A stretch of 46,778 nucleotides of DNA from Opitutaceae bacterium (lineage in GTDB: Bacteria > Verrucomicrobiota > Verrucomicrobiia > Opitutales > Opitutaceae). Below are positions 1 to 9,048 of the stretch, piece by piece. The notes beneath the pieces are model-generated. The model searched no databases. It was not told the origin of the DNA and saw only the letters and a program-made list of their open reading frames with translations. The DNA lies in assembly GCA_030648295.1 (NCBI GenBank), contig JAUSID010000114.1:1-46778 (forward strand), given 5' to 3'. The position numbers and the translations under genes are program-made. Each line of letters opens with the position of its first letter. Position 1 is the stretch's first letter.

Positions 1-265
1 GTGCTTGAACGGCTTTGTTGCCTCCACCGTCCCTCCAGGCGGTACCGGGTGGAGCGACCTTTCCCGGGAGGGCTTGTTCTAACTTCCCCACTGAAGTCCC
101 ATGGCTTTTCACGGCGCACTGAAATGTCCGGGCTAGTCCCCTTCACTATCCGTGAGCATGTCGTCAACCTGGGTGAAAATCCAGCGAGGCGCGGCCTCAG
201 ACCAATTCAACCACGGATCGCACGGATGAACATTCTCCCTTCTCCGCGGCGCAACACGAACCGGT
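1..265. other. Gene-free edge region downstream of sulfatase 1
   Basis: No convincing gene is seen; the open frame that spans it on the plus strand is the antisense shadow of the sulfatase. At about 22-55 there is an imperfect hairpin whose outer arms are CTCCACC and GGTGGAG. Positions 121-140 hold GAAATGTCCGGGCTAGTCCC, a variant of a motif that recurs at 8466-8480, 15640-15655 and 42173-42190. At 214-236 short direct repeats of CACGGAT occur. This looks like repeat-rich 3' flanking DNA of the minus-strand sulfatase. Confidence 0.5.
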
Positions 266-1621
266 TCACCGGTCCTCGTCGTTCTTCTGCTTCTTTCCCT
301 TGCCGGCCTTTTTCTGCTGTTTCGCCGTCACGATTGGCTGGAGCAAATGCGGCGGCCGCGCGTGAGCATACTGATCCAGCGCGGCCTGCAGCTTCTTGGC
401 CGCGGCCGCCTGCTCGCCGTTCAGCTGAGCCACCTTCAATGGCTTCTCCTCGAACGGATCCTTCGTCAGATCGAAGAATGTTCCCTCGCGGTAGAGTTTG
501 TACTGCGTGCTCATCGCGAACTCGTGCTTCGCTGTCACCCCGCCGTCCGGCGCGTACCAGAAATACAACCAGTCGCGCGGCTGGCCTTTTTGCCCGAGCA
601 ACTGCGGCAGAAAACTGCGGCCATCACCCGGGTAATTTGCCGGCAGTGATACGCCGGCGGTCGCACAAATCGTCGGCATGAAATCCACGCTGCCGACGAG
701 GTCGCTGCTCACCTGCCCCGGCGCGATCCGGCCCGGCCAGTTCGCGACCCCCGGCACGTGAGTGCCCCGTGCCGTGGGCCGGCCTTTGCCGCCCGGATAA
801 ACCTGCCCCTTGAACCGCGAGGTGATGTCGACACCCGTGCCGTTGTCGCCGAGGAAAAGCACCAGCGTGTTCTCGCGCAGCCCGAGCGTTTCGAGCTTCG
901 CGATGACCCGACCGACCATCTTGTCCATGTAATTGGTCATCTCCGCGAAATGCTTCACGTCCTGGTTGCCGCGCTCGCCGCCCTTGGGATTCCAGTCCGG
1001 GCTCTCCGGTGTCGGCTGAAACGGGCTGTGCGTCAGCAGCATCGGGTAATAGAGGAAAAACGGCTGGTCCTTGTGCCGGGTGATGAAGTCGAGCGCGAAG
1101 TCGTTGACCACCGTCGGTCCGTAGCCGCCCTTCATGTAATCCTCCGGCGTGCCATTCCGCTCGAATCCAGGATTTGCATACCGCGACGTCCGGCGCAGGT
1201 GATGCCAGAGGAAGGATTCGTCGAATCCGAATTTCTGGGCGGAATCCTTTTCCAAACCGAGCTGCCACTTGCCGCAGATCCCGGTGGCGTAGCCGGCGTC
1301 CTTCAGCAGGTGCCCGAACGTGGTCGCCTTCTTGTCCATGGCGCCGAATTCGATGTAGTTCCGGACGTTGTAGATGCCGGTCATCAGCTGCACGCGCGTC
1401 GGCGTGCAGAGCGGCTGGACGTGGCACTGCTCGAACCGCATGCCGGTGGCGGCGAGTTTGTCGACGTTGGGCGTCTGATACGACTGGCCGCCGTTGGCCG
1501 TGATGCACTCGAAGCCGAAGTCATCGGCCATGATCAGGACGATGTTCGGTTTTGGCGCCGTCGCGCCAAAACCGCAGGTGGCGAGCAATACAAATACGAG
1601 GGCGGTCGAAAAACGTAGCAT
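266..1621 (-). CDS. Secreted sulfatase (S1 family, sulfatase 1)
   Basis: Predicted hydrolase of sulfate esters, most likely on sulfated glycans, acting in the periplasm or outside the cell. The 451-residue protein opens with a signal peptide (about residues 1-20) followed by NIVLIMADDFG, whose paired Asp residues (33-34) bind the metal. The sulfatase signature is CTPTR at about 72-76; Cys72 would be converted to formylglycine, so a formylglycine-generating enzyme must exist elsewhere. A GKWQLGL segment follows at about 117. The C-terminus is a Lys-rich tail (GKGKKQKN). It is the last gene of a minus-strand set (TBDR, Gfo/Idh/MocA, sulfatase 2, sulfatase 1). The 207-bp gap to the upstream sulfatase is almost entirely a tandem array ending 22 bp before this ATG. 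No Shine-Dalgarno sequence is visible. Substrate is unknown. Confidence 0.93.
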   Translation of the reverse strand: MLRFSTALVFVLLATCGFGATAPKPNIVLIMADDFGFECITANGGQSYQTPNVDKLAATGMRFEQCHVQPLCTPTRVQLMTGIYNVRNYIEFGAMDKKATTFGHLLKDAGYATGICGKWQLGLEKDSAQKFGFDESFLWHHLRRTSRYANPGFERNGTPEDYMKGGYGPTVVNDFALDFITRHKDQPFFLYYPMLLTHSPFQPTPESPDWNPKGGERGNQDVKHFAEMTNYMDKMVGRVIAKLETLGLRENTLVLFLGDNGTGVDITSRFKGQVYPGGKGRPTARGTHVPGVANWPGRIAPGQVSSDLVGSVDFMPTICATAGVSLPANYPGDGRSFLPQLLGQKGQPRDWLYFWYAPDGGVTAKHEFAMSTQYKLYREGTFFDLTKDPFEEKPLKVAQLNGEQAAAAKKLQAALDQYAHARPPHLLQPIVTAKQQKKAGKGKKQKNDEDR

Positions 1622-1643
1622 GATGATGTGATCTAGTTTCGTT

Positions 1644-1838
1644 CCTGGTCTTCGGTCTCTGGTCTTTAGTCCCTCGTCTCCAGTCCCTGGTCCCTGGTCC
1701 CTGATCCCTTAGTCCCTTTGTCCCTTAGTCCCTTTGTCCCTTAGTCCCTTGGTCCCTTGGTCCCTTAGTCCCTTAGTCCCTTAGTCCCTTAGTCCCTTGG
1801 TCCCTTAGTCCCTTTGTCCTTTAGTCCCTTAGTCCCTC
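1644..1838. repeat. Heptamer/octamer array A between two sulfatase genes
   Basis: The plus strand shows units such as CTGGTCC (7 bp) at the left and TTAGTCCC or TTGGTCCC (8 bp) at the right, with about 20 CCC runs spaced 4-5 bases apart. On the transcribed (minus) strand this reads GGGACTAA or GGGACCAA, a canonical G-quadruplex pattern. The right end overlaps the 3' end of sulfatase 2: the TAA stop (1829-1831) lies inside a unit. The array fills the intercistronic space of the two sulfatases. Confidence 0.9.
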
Positions 1839-3184
1839 AGATAGCTCTCGTGCAGCTGGCGAAGACGTGCGACGACCTCCGGACGTTGCTCGGCGAAGTT
1901 GGTTTTCTCGCCGAGATCGTCCTTCAGGTTGGCGAGGAAGAGCGGCACGCGGCCGCGGTCGGTGTCGCCCGCGCCCGTATCGCGAGTGTTGACGATGAGC
2001 TTCCAGTCGCCTTCGCGCACGGCCCATTCGGCGTTCGCGCCATTGCCGGTCTGCCAGTGCAGCGCGGAACCGGCATGCGGGCTGGAAGCGCCCGGGTTGC
2101 GCAACACGGCGGCGAGGCTGCGGCCGTCGAGCGGCGCGGCAGGCGGCTTCACACCCGTGAGTTCAGCCAGCGTCGGAAGAAAATCGCAGGCGTGCGCCAG
2201 CTGGGTCCGCACTTCGTTCTGCGGCAGCTGACCGGGCCAGGAGACGATCGCCGGCAGTCGGATGCCGCCTTCGAACAGGCTGAATTTCGCCCCGCGATAT
2301 GGACCCGAGTCGCCGCCGCCAAAATGGGCGCGCTCCTCCGTCGAGTAGCCGTTGTCCGACTGATAAACGATGATCGTCCGGTCCCGCAGCCGGAGCGCGT
2401 CGATCCTCGCGAACAGCGCCCCGAGCCGCTCGTCCTGGCTGGCAATGAACGCCGCGTAAAGGTTACGCGGATACGGCAGGTTCTTGAAATGCTCCAACCA
2501 CTTCGCGTCACCCTGATATGGGTAGTGCGGCGTGTTCATCGCATAGTAGATGAAGAACGGCCGCTCGTGGTTGCGCTCCATGAACTCCCCCGCCTCCCGC
2601 AGCATCAGGTCGGGAAAGTACTGGCCGTCGTGGTGGACCTCGATGCCGTTGCGGTGCAGGTCGTGGATGTTCGGGCCGCTCCAATAGAAAAAGTGCGAGT
2701 AATTGTCGATGCACCCTCCCATGTGGCCGAATGAATGATCGAATCCCTGCGCATTCGGCATCATCACCGGCACGTAGCCAAGATGCCATTTGCCGATGTG
2801 CGCCGTCGCATATCCGGCCGCCTTGAACATCTCCGCCATCGTGATCTCGGCCGGGGGCAGCCCGCCGCGGCCCCTTTTCTGCGACGCGGCATTGCCCGGC
2901 ACGCCGGCGCGAACCGGATAACGGCCGGTCAGGGTGCCGGCGCGCGAGGGCGAACAGACCGGCGCCGCCGAGTAAAACTGCGTGAACCGCACGCCCCGGG
3001 CCGCGAGCGCATCCGTGTTCGGCGTGACGAGATCCTTCGCGCCATAGCAGCCGAGATCGATCGAACCCTGATCGTCGGCGACGATCAGGATGACGTTCGG
3101 TTTCGGCTCCGCCGCGGCCGCCGTCGCCGCGAACGCGGAACCGAGCACGCAGGAGGCGGCAAGAACGAGTAGGGAAAACTTCAT
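1829..3184 (-). CDS. Secreted sulfatase (S1 family, sulfatase 2)
   Basis: Predicted arylsulfatase-like sulfate ester hydrolase. From the start chosen here (MKFSLLVLAASC) it is 451 residues with a clear signal peptide ending near residue 25. The frame stays open upstream to 3298, but that extension has no signal-like character; 3196 (MDRVMKFS) is a close alternative start. Metal-binding Asp37-Asp38 lie in ILIVADDQG. CSPSR at 77-81 is the formylglycine signature, and HIGKWHLG follows at about 130. The C-terminal part has the WKLIVNT segment common in this family. It follows the Gfo/Idh/MocA gene by 162 bp on the same strand. The last residues and the stop codon lie in array A. Probably works with sulfatase 1 on a sulfated carbohydrate imported by the upstream TBDR; that role is inferred from neighbours. 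Confidence 0.93.
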   Translation of the reverse strand: MKFSLLVLAASCVLGSAFAATAAAAEPKPNVILIVADDQGSIDLGCYGAKDLVTPNTDALAARGVRFTQFYSAAPVCSPSRAGTLTGRYPVRAGVPGNAASQKRGRGGLPPAEITMAEMFKAAGYATAHIGKWHLGYVPVMMPNAQGFDHSFGHMGGCIDNYSHFFYWSGPNIHDLHRNGIEVHHDGQYFPDLMLREAGEFMERNHERPFFIYYAMNTPHYPYQGDAKWLEHFKNLPYPRNLYAAFIASQDERLGALFARIDALRLRDRTIIVYQSDNGYSTEERAHFGGGDSGPYRGAKFSLFEGGIRLPAIVSWPGQLPQNEVRTQLAHACDFLPTLAELTGVKPPAAPLDGRSLAAVLRNPGASSPHAGSALHWQTGNGANAEWAVREGDWKLIVNTRDTGAGDTDRGRVPLFLANLKDDLGEKTNFAEQRPEVVARLRQLHESYLRD

Positions 3185-3254
3185 GACACGATCCATGAGA
3201 TTGATATTTTCTTGCGTGCAAATTCGTTGGTGGAAGAACCGTCGGTCGAAATTT

Positions 3255-3286
3255 TCCCTGCTCCCTTCTCCCTTCTCCCTCCAGGA
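3255..3286. repeat. Short heptamer array B with a G-quadruplex motif
   Basis: Units of CTTCTCC (plus strand) lie between the Gfo/Idh/MocA stop codon and sulfatase 2. On the transcribed minus strand the sequence has four GGG runs separated by 4-base loops (AGAA, AGAA, AGCA), a textbook G-quadruplex pattern. Confidence 0.75.
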
Positions 3287-3313
3287 GCGGCGCACCAAAA
3301 CGTGTGCCCAACA

Positions 3314-3329
3314 CTTTGGTTGCGGCTGC
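3314..3329. repeat. Recurring intergenic motif, copy 1
   Basis: The 16-mer CTTTGGTTGCGGCTGC is found here, 18 bp beyond the Gfo/Idh/MocA stop codon, and again exactly at 15616-15631. A looser version lies at 8440-8455. Both exact copies sit next to heptamer arrays. Function unknown. Confidence 0.6.
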
Positions 3330-3346
3330 GCCGCCCTGGGGTTGGC

Positions 3347-4807
3347 TCAGGTCGACTCGGCGGAGAAGTCCCAGCCCTTGCGAAACTCGCGTTTGATCAG
3401 CGCATCGGCCTCCGGCACGCCCTTCACCTTGAGGTTCTCCGAATCCCATTCGATTGGCTTGCCGAGCCGGATGGCGAGATTCCCCAGCAGCACGACCTCC
3501 GTGAGCTTCGAGGCATATTCGAAATTCGCGCCGGGCTGGGTCTTGTTCAGGATCGCATCGATCCACTCCTTGATCGGCCCGCCAATCACGCGTGGATATT
3601 TCTTCGGCGGCCGGTTCGGCGCGAAGGCCTGCATGTCGGCCTCGGGTACGAGCCGGATCGTTTCGCAGTAGCCGCTCGGCGAATAAATCACGCCCTTCGT
3701 CCCGTAGACGAGCTGGCCCATCGTCGGATCGAGCGTCCGGCCCGCCTCCATTTTCATCGGCGGCGGCGGCAGCAGGCTGCCGTCGGACCAGAGGAACTCG
3801 ACCGGCGTGCGCAGCTTCTGTCCACCCTTTGCGGTAGTGAACTTGTATTTGATGACCGAATGCGCCGGCGCCACGTTCTCGTCGAACGGCGTGGCTGCGA
3901 CCAGCTCGACCACGCTCGGCACGTCGAGATCGAGCGCCCAGAACGCGGCGTCGAACAAGTGGCAGCCGATGTCGCCCAGCGCGCCGCAGCCGTAATCCCA
4001 CGAGCCGCGCCACTTGAACGGGTGCAGATCCTTGCTGAACGGCCGCTCCGGCGAGACCGTGCCCTGCCAGACATCCCAGTTCATGCCGGCCGGCGGCTCG
4101 CCCGGCTCCCATTTCAACCCGGCGCCCTGCGGCCAGATCGGCCGGTTGGTCCAGTAGCGGACCTGGTGCACGGTGCCGATCGCGCCGGCCTCGATCCACT
4201 CCTTGAGCAGCCGCTGCCCCTCGAAGGTGTGGCCCTGTATTCCCATTTGCGTTACGACCTTGGACTTGCGCGCGGCCAGCAGCATCTGGCGGCATTCCCA
4301 GATCCGGTTCGCCATCGGCTTCTGCACGAACACGTGCTTGCCGTGCTTCATCGCCAGCATCGCGGCCGGGAAGTGCGAGTGGTCGGGCACCGAGATCGTG
4401 ACGGCGTCGAACTTGTCCGCCATCCTGGCGAACATCTCGCGGTAGTCGGTGAATCGCGGCACCTCCGGGAAAAGTTTCGCCGTGTTGCCCGAGCCCCGCG
4501 AGCCCTCGCCGAAATCGACATCGGAAAACGCGACGATATGCGCGTAGTTGGCCAGGTCCATCACGTCACTGCGGCCCTTGCCGCCGAGCCCGATGCAGGC
4601 GACGCGCAGATCGGTACTGGGTGTTGGCCGCACCCACGTTTCCTCCTTCGCCTTGCCACCGCCCTTTCCGGCCTTGTTGCCCTTCTTCTTCGCATCGGCC
4701 GCGCCGGCCATGGCGGGCAGCCCGAGGCTCGCCGCGAGCAGCGCGCCGGTCTTGAGGAAATTCCGCCGATCCGGCGAAAAGTTCGAGGAGGGAGTTTGTT
4801 CGTTCAT
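3347..4807 (-). CDS. Gfo/Idh/MocA family oxidoreductase, Tat-exported
   Basis: Predicted NAD(P)-dependent sugar or inositol dehydrogenase-like protein, exported folded through the Tat pathway. The 486-residue protein begins with a Tat signal (RRNFLKTG at about 14-21, then a hydrophobic stretch ending in AGAADA) and a Lys/Gly-rich linker. The Rossmann fold starts with ACIGLGGKG. VQKPMA occupies the position of the usual EKP motif, a Gln-for-Glu change also seen in the paralogue at 42380-43882. The C-terminal half carries the segments (NRPIWPQG, DYGCGALGDIGCH) typical of the secreted Verrucomicrobia/Planctomycetes branch. It lies between the TBDR and the sulfatases on the same strand, which supports a shared role in carbohydrate use. 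Whether secreted members bind nucleotide is uncertain. Confidence 0.92.
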   Translation of the reverse strand: MNEQTPSSNFSPDRRNFLKTGALLAASLGLPAMAGAADAKKKGNKAGKGGGKAKEETWVRPTPSTDLRVACIGLGGKGRSDVMDLANYAHIVAFSDVDFGEGSRGSGNTAKLFPEVPRFTDYREMFARMADKFDAVTISVPDHSHFPAAMLAMKHGKHVFVQKPMANRIWECRQMLLAARKSKVVTQMGIQGHTFEGQRLLKEWIEAGAIGTVHQVRYWTNRPIWPQGAGLKWEPGEPPAGMNWDVWQGTVSPERPFSKDLHPFKWRGSWDYGCGALGDIGCHLFDAAFWALDLDVPSVVELVAATPFDENVAPAHSVIKYKFTTAKGGQKLRTPVEFLWSDGSLLPPPPMKMEAGRTLDPTMGQLVYGTKGVIYSPSGYCETIRLVPEADMQAFAPNRPPKKYPRVIGGPIKEWIDAILNKTQPGANFEYASKLTEVVLLGNLAIRLGKPIEWDSENLKVKGVPEADALIKREFRKGWDFSAEST

Positions 4808-4898
4808 GGAAAAGCAGTGTTCATGGAACCAACCGCGCGCGGAAGTGCCAGCGCGGAATGCTCCCGGACCACCCGCGGGTTTGAAATGTCAGGTTCCC

Positions 4899-4971
4899 TG
4901 GGAGCGCGGGCATCCCTGGTCGCCTTCGGTGCCGCCAGAGGCGGGTAAACTTGCCCGCATCGTTCCGCCTC
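4899..4971. repeat. REP-like hairpin region at the 3' end of TBDR 1
   Basis: TGGGAGCGCGGGCATCC (4899-4915) matches the arm of the REP-like elements at 23979, 28869 and 29006. A second hairpin has arms GAGGCGG (4938-4944) and CCGCCTC (4965-4971), which overlap the TBDR stop codon. The minus strand also carries CCCGCCTCTGGCGG, found again near 29088. It could act as a transcription terminator or mRNA 3'-end stabiliser. Confidence 0.55.
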
Positions 4972-7963
4972 AGAACCTCCCCGTCACACCCACGGTGATC
5001 GCCGTACCCGGGAAATTGAAATACTCCATCTGATCGGGAATGCCGCGGTAACGCCGCTGCGGCACGTTGGTCAGGTTGTCGATGTCGAGCGTGAGGTTGA
5101 GCGCGGGCCGCACCTGATAGGAAAAACCCAGGTTGATGAGCTTCCGCTCCATCCGGTAAAGGTTCCGGCCGAGGTTCGCGCCGCCGTAGTTGGTGAGGAA
5201 GGTGCCCGCGTAATTGACGAGCAGGCGCGTGCTGAAACCGCGGTACCGCCAGGTGAGGCTCACATTGGCGGTGCGCGGGATGAAATTCGCGACCTGACCG
5301 GTGCTGCGGGGGACCTGGCCGCCGAAATCGCCATGGGTGTCCAGCAGCGTGTAGTTGACCAGGCCGCTCAACCCCTTGAGGAAGCCCGGCAGAAAGGTGA
5401 ACTGCTGCTGGTAGCTGAATTCCCAACCTTGCACCGTCGCGGTGCCGGCGTTGGCGGAACGCAGGATCGTGAACCCGGGGTACTCGCCGCTAAACCCATT
5501 GTCCGTCCCCGAGTCCACCGTACCCGACTGGATGCCAGTGACGATGTAGTCGCGGATCGTTTTGTGGAACCAGCCGACCGAAAGATTGCCGACCGGCTCG
5601 AAATAATACTCGATCGCCGCATCCCAGTTCTTCGCCGTCTGCGGCAGCAGCGCGGGGTTGTTGATCGTGACCGTCTGGTTGTTTTCGTTCGGCGTTTCGT
5701 TCGGAGTCAGGTTGTTGAACGAGGGCCGGCCAAAGCTGGTCGACCAGCTGAGCCGGGTCTTCAGGTTCTGCGTCACATCGTGGGAAAGGTGCACGCTCGG
5801 AAACGCCTTCGTGTAGGTGCCGCCGACCTCGCGCTGGTTGTCCGCGTAGTCGCGCCGCGCCGACCCGACCGGATCCGCAATCTGTTCCGCCGCGGTGCTC
5901 AGGCGCCGCGCACGCACCCACCCAAACGCCTCGTTTTCGGTTTTTTCCCACCGCACCCCGCCGAGGAAACCCGTGCGGCCCAGCCAACCCTCGCGACCCA
6001 GCCGCCCCTGCGCCATCGCGTAGGCAGCGGACGTCGTCTCGGTCACCTCACGGGTGCCGGTGTATTGAATCTGCTCGCGGAAATAGTGATCCTCGCGCCA
6101 GAGAGCCGGATCGATGACCTCACGCGCCCGGATGAACTGCGACGCCTCCCACACCGGCAGCTGGCGGCCGGTCTTGATCCGGTCCATCGGTACCGTCGGG
6201 GCCTCCGCCGGCAGCGCGGTTGTGCCCGTGTAATTCCAGCGACGGGAGTTGCCCTGCAACCCGACCACCTGCTCGCGCCAGTGAAACCCGACTTTGGCGA
6301 AGACCGGCATCTTGAGTGGCAGCGCGTAGCGGACATCGCCGCGCAACTCGGACACCTGGTGCTTCTGTTTGTTGTTGGCATTGGTCAGGCCGTTCGGCGC
6401 CGGCCGGTAGTTGTTCGGATCGGTGAAATCCGGGCCCCCGTTCTGGATGAATTTGGGAAAGAGATCCGATTCCGTGCGATCGAGGATCCAGCCCACGCCG
6501 GTGAGCCGGTTGACGAGCACGCCGCCTTCGCCGTTGCCAATGTTGATATGGGTCTGGGTGTAACGCGCATTGTATTCGACGTGCCAGGGACCCCAGTCGT
6601 GCTCGGCCCCGATATCCCCCCGCCGCAGCCGGTTGAAGAAATTGTTCGGGCCGGTCATCGTGATGTCGATCGTCGAGGTCGGCACCGGCCGCACGGTCGT
6701 CACGCGATCGGTGAACCCGGGCACGATGCTCGAGGTCGTTGCGTTGGGCACGAAATTCTGGTTCTGGCTGCCGGTGTAGGCGCGCGTTTCATACAGGCGC
6801 CGGTACACCTCCGAGTGATCGATATAGGCGGCGAGGAAGGTGAGCTTGGTGTTGGGCGACAGCCGATAGTCGATCTTCGTGTTCACATTCTTCTGCCGCC
6901 GGTGATTGTACAGGTCGCTGGTGCGGTAGTCCCACACGTAGGCCGGCTGGTTCGTCGTGTTCTGGAAATCGCGCTGGGTGATCATCGAGCCGATCCCCGT
7001 CTCGCTGTTGAACAGGTTGACGACGACGCCCAGGTTGCGCTCGCCCCCGAAGGCGTCGAACACCTCCTGATACGAGACGTTGGCCAGCCCATGCGTGCGG
7101 TTCGCGTGGCGCAGCGGGATCTGCTGCGTGAACGACGGCGCGATCCGGGCGGACAACGTGTACGTGATCCGGCGTTTCTCGCGCATGCTCAGCGGCGAGC
7201 GGCTCTTGAAGTTGATCGTGCCGCCAAGGGAATCCGCGCCCTTGTCGGGCGTGTGCCCTTTCACCAGTTCCACCTGATCGAACATCGCGCCCGTGATGTT
7301 GTTGACGAAGATCGATCGACTCATCGCGCTCTGGCCCGTGAGCAGCGCGCCGTCCATGGTCACCATGTTGAGACCGCCGGCCATGCCTCGGACGTTGAAC
7401 CCCGAGAGATTCCCGCCCGCGTCGAGCTCGCCGTAGATGCCCGGCAGCCGGATCGCCACCTCGCCCGCGTTCATGTTCGGCAGATTGCCGAACGAGTCCG
7501 TCGCTGCGACGTTCTTGACGTTTTCCGCGTTGCGCTGCGCGGTGATGGCGGACGCATCGCCCTCGCGCTCACCGACGACCTTGAACTCCTGCAGCTGGTA
7601 AATCGCCGTCGTGAGATCGAAGTTTTGCACCGCCCGTTGGCCGTGACCGACGTTCACCTGCTGCCGGACGGTATCCAGCCCGATGTAGGACGCCACCAAC
7701 TCGTGCGTGCCGGCGGGAACACCGGTGAGAACATAGCGGCCGGTTTCATCCGTCAGCGCAGACAAACCAAGCGTGGGCACTTCGACCCGAGCGCCCTGCA
7801 GCAGATTGCCCGTGGCGGTATTGCTGATATTGCCCGTGATGGTACCCGTCTCGCCGGTCGCCGGTACGGCGCCGGCCAGGGGTGAACCGAGAAGGCAAAG
7901 CAGCGTGATCTGACGGAAAAAACGGAGCCAAACCGACAACGAAACAGCGATGCGGGCATGCAT
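4970..7963 (-). CDS. TonB-dependent receptor 1 (carboxypeptidase-regulatory-like N-domain)
   Basis: Outer-membrane active transporter, likely for oligosaccharides, driven by TonB/ExbBD. The 997-residue protein has an N-terminal signal peptide (about 1-33) and a carboxypeptidase-regulatory-like domain (about 38-118, with DETGRYVLTGVPAG). A TonB-box-like segment (LQEFKVVGEREGDA) follows at about 125-140, then the plug (FNVRGMAGG, VELVKGHTPDKGADSLGG) and a 22-strand-type barrel ending in GVTGRF with a terminal Phe, as expected for BAM recognition. No SusD partner is nearby, as is usual for Opitutaceae. It heads the minus-strand set that includes the oxidoreductase and two sulfatases. ATG at 7963 is preceded directly by CCCCACC rather than a Shine-Dalgarno sequence. 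A small hairpin (7982-7988/7995-8001) lies in the leader. Confidence 0.95.
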   Translation of the reverse strand: MHARIAVSLSVWLRFFRQITLLCLLGSPLAGAVPATGETGTITGNISNTATGNLLQGARVEVPTLGLSALTDETGRYVLTGVPAGTHELVASYIGLDTVRQQVNVGHGQRAVQNFDLTTAIYQLQEFKVVGEREGDASAITAQRNAENVKNVAATDSFGNLPNMNAGEVAIRLPGIYGELDAGGNLSGFNVRGMAGGLNMVTMDGALLTGQSAMSRSIFVNNITGAMFDQVELVKGHTPDKGADSLGGTINFKSRSPLSMREKRRITYTLSARIAPSFTQQIPLRHANRTHGLANVSYQEVFDAFGGERNLGVVVNLFNSETGIGSMITQRDFQNTTNQPAYVWDYRTSDLYNHRRQKNVNTKIDYRLSPNTKLTFLAAYIDHSEVYRRLYETRAYTGSQNQNFVPNATTSSIVPGFTDRVTTVRPVPTSTIDITMTGPNNFFNRLRRGDIGAEHDWGPWHVEYNARYTQTHINIGNGEGGVLVNRLTGVGWILDRTESDLFPKFIQNGGPDFTDPNNYRPAPNGLTNANNKQKHQVSELRGDVRYALPLKMPVFAKVGFHWREQVVGLQGNSRRWNYTGTTALPAEAPTVPMDRIKTGRQLPVWEASQFIRAREVIDPALWREDHYFREQIQYTGTREVTETTSAAYAMAQGRLGREGWLGRTGFLGGVRWEKTENEAFGWVRARRLSTAAEQIADPVGSARRDYADNQREVGGTYTKAFPSVHLSHDVTQNLKTRLSWSTSFGRPSFNNLTPNETPNENNQTVTINNPALLPQTAKNWDAAIEYYFEPVGNLSVGWFHKTIRDYIVTGIQSGTVDSGTDNGFSGEYPGFTILRSANAGTATVQGWEFSYQQQFTFLPGFLKGLSGLVNYTLLDTHGDFGGQVPRSTGQVANFIPRTANVSLTWRYRGFSTRLLVNYAGTFLTNYGGANLGRNLYRMERKLINLGFSYQVRPALNLTLDIDNLTNVPQRRYRGIPDQMEYFNFPGTAITVGVTGRF

Positions 7964-7970
7964 GGTGGGG
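7964..7970 (-). promoter_or_regulatory. C-rich leader CCCCACC directly before TBDR 1 start
   Basis: On the coding strand CCCCACC abuts the ATG. The same heptamer precedes the starts of TBDR 2 (9203-9209) and the broken TBDR (29281-29287). It cannot pair with the anti-Shine-Dalgarno sequence. Function unknown. Confidence 0.4.
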
Positions 7971-8184
7971 CAGGGTTAAGGCCCGGCGTTACGTCGCCGG
8001 GGCGCACAAACTGAAAACGCGCCCCGCGAAGCAGCAAGCGTTATTCAACACCGGAACAGCACTTGCCTCCCACCACGAAAACGCGGCGTCGGACGTGTAA
8101 CACCGCTGATGCGGTGCGCCACGGCCGACCGCCGCGGCGATCGTTCGTGATTTGAACCTGCGTGCGCCTGTGCGCGATTCGCCC

Positions 8185-8200
8185 AACCGCTTGCGCGGTT
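8185..8200. promoter_or_regulatory. Candidate operator palindrome
   Basis: AACCGCTTGCGCGGTT is an inverted repeat with 6-bp arms (AACCGC/GCGGTT), the size and style of operators bound by LacI-family sugar regulators. It lies about 220 bp upstream of TBDR 1 and about 1 kb upstream of TBDR 2. Its right half (TTGCGCGGTTA) occurs again at 8295-8305. No regulator gene is in the window, so this is only a suggestion. Confidence 0.25.
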
Positions 8201-9048
8201 AACGAAGAATCCGAGCCTCCCAGAGCGAAGCTCGGAGCATAGATGCGTCTTTCACGCTGCCACCGTGGACCCACGTGAACCGATCGCGACATAATTGCGC
8301 GGTTACTTTTTCGACCGCGGGCAACCGGCTGGCCCGTCAGTGCATTCCGGCACGATGAGCACCACACGTCCGTGGCGTATCCAGATTTCTTTTGCGGCCT
8401 TTGGGCGCCCCGCCCGGCACGCGTGGTAACGAAACGCTTGGTTGCAGTCCCCGTGTCGCGTTAAAAAATTTCCGGGCTAATCCCGCGATCCCTTGGCCGG
8501 CGCGCACCGGTCCAGCGTCAGCACCTGGGCTAGAAACCGCTGCGCTCGCGGAGCCTTCGCCGCCGGCTTCCGTGACCCTGCGGTTTCGCCTCCGGTTTTC
8601 GCCGATGATCCGCGTTTCACCGCGGGACCCTCTGCCAGGAGCTGGGAGTGACCACGACTGTTGCGCTGCGAAAGCTTTCGTAAGGCCAGGATGTGCATGG
8701 AGTGGCCGACAGGAGGCAGGTGGGCAAATCTGCCCTTCCCGGGGAAACTTGCCACCCGTAAGAGCGGAGGCGGACCCCCAGCCGCCAAATCCCCCTTTGG
8801 GCCACGGGGTTCGGCTGATTTAAGTGGTGGTAAAACCGGCCCGTCTTACCCCGATTTACCCTCTGGAACGTAGCGCCGATGTCATGCCGCACGTGCCCGG
8901 GAAAGCAGGTGGAACCGGGGGCGCGGCGTTATGACACAGTCAAATTTCCGGCGCCGCGGCGCACCATTTTCAAGGGAAACACCCGACAATCATCCGCGAA
9001 CGCTCCCCCATTCCGGCCGCACTGCAGTTGCCCTTCCGACCTGCCGCC

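Noticed and set aside
1-681. Plus-strand frame from the window start
   Set aside because: Antisense to sulfatase 1 for most of its length and rich in Arg/Ser/Pro, as expected of shadow frames.
1644-1838. CRISPR array
   Set aside because: Units are 7-8 bp with no spacers of 30 bp or so and no cas genes nearby.
2508-4295. 595-codon minus-strand frame
   Set aside because: Out-of-frame shadow of the Gfo/Idh/MocA and sulfatase 2 genes, crossing their intergenic gap with repetitive Arg/Gly/Ala content.
5333-7885. 850-codon open frame on the plus strand
   Set aside because: Antisense to TBDR 1 with Arg/Val-rich shadow composition and no domain; high GC keeps the opposite frame open.
8392-8823. 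143-codon plus-strand and 103-codon minus-strand frames in the divergent region
   Set aside because: No domain, no signal, overlapping on both strands, and containing hairpins; more likely non-coding.
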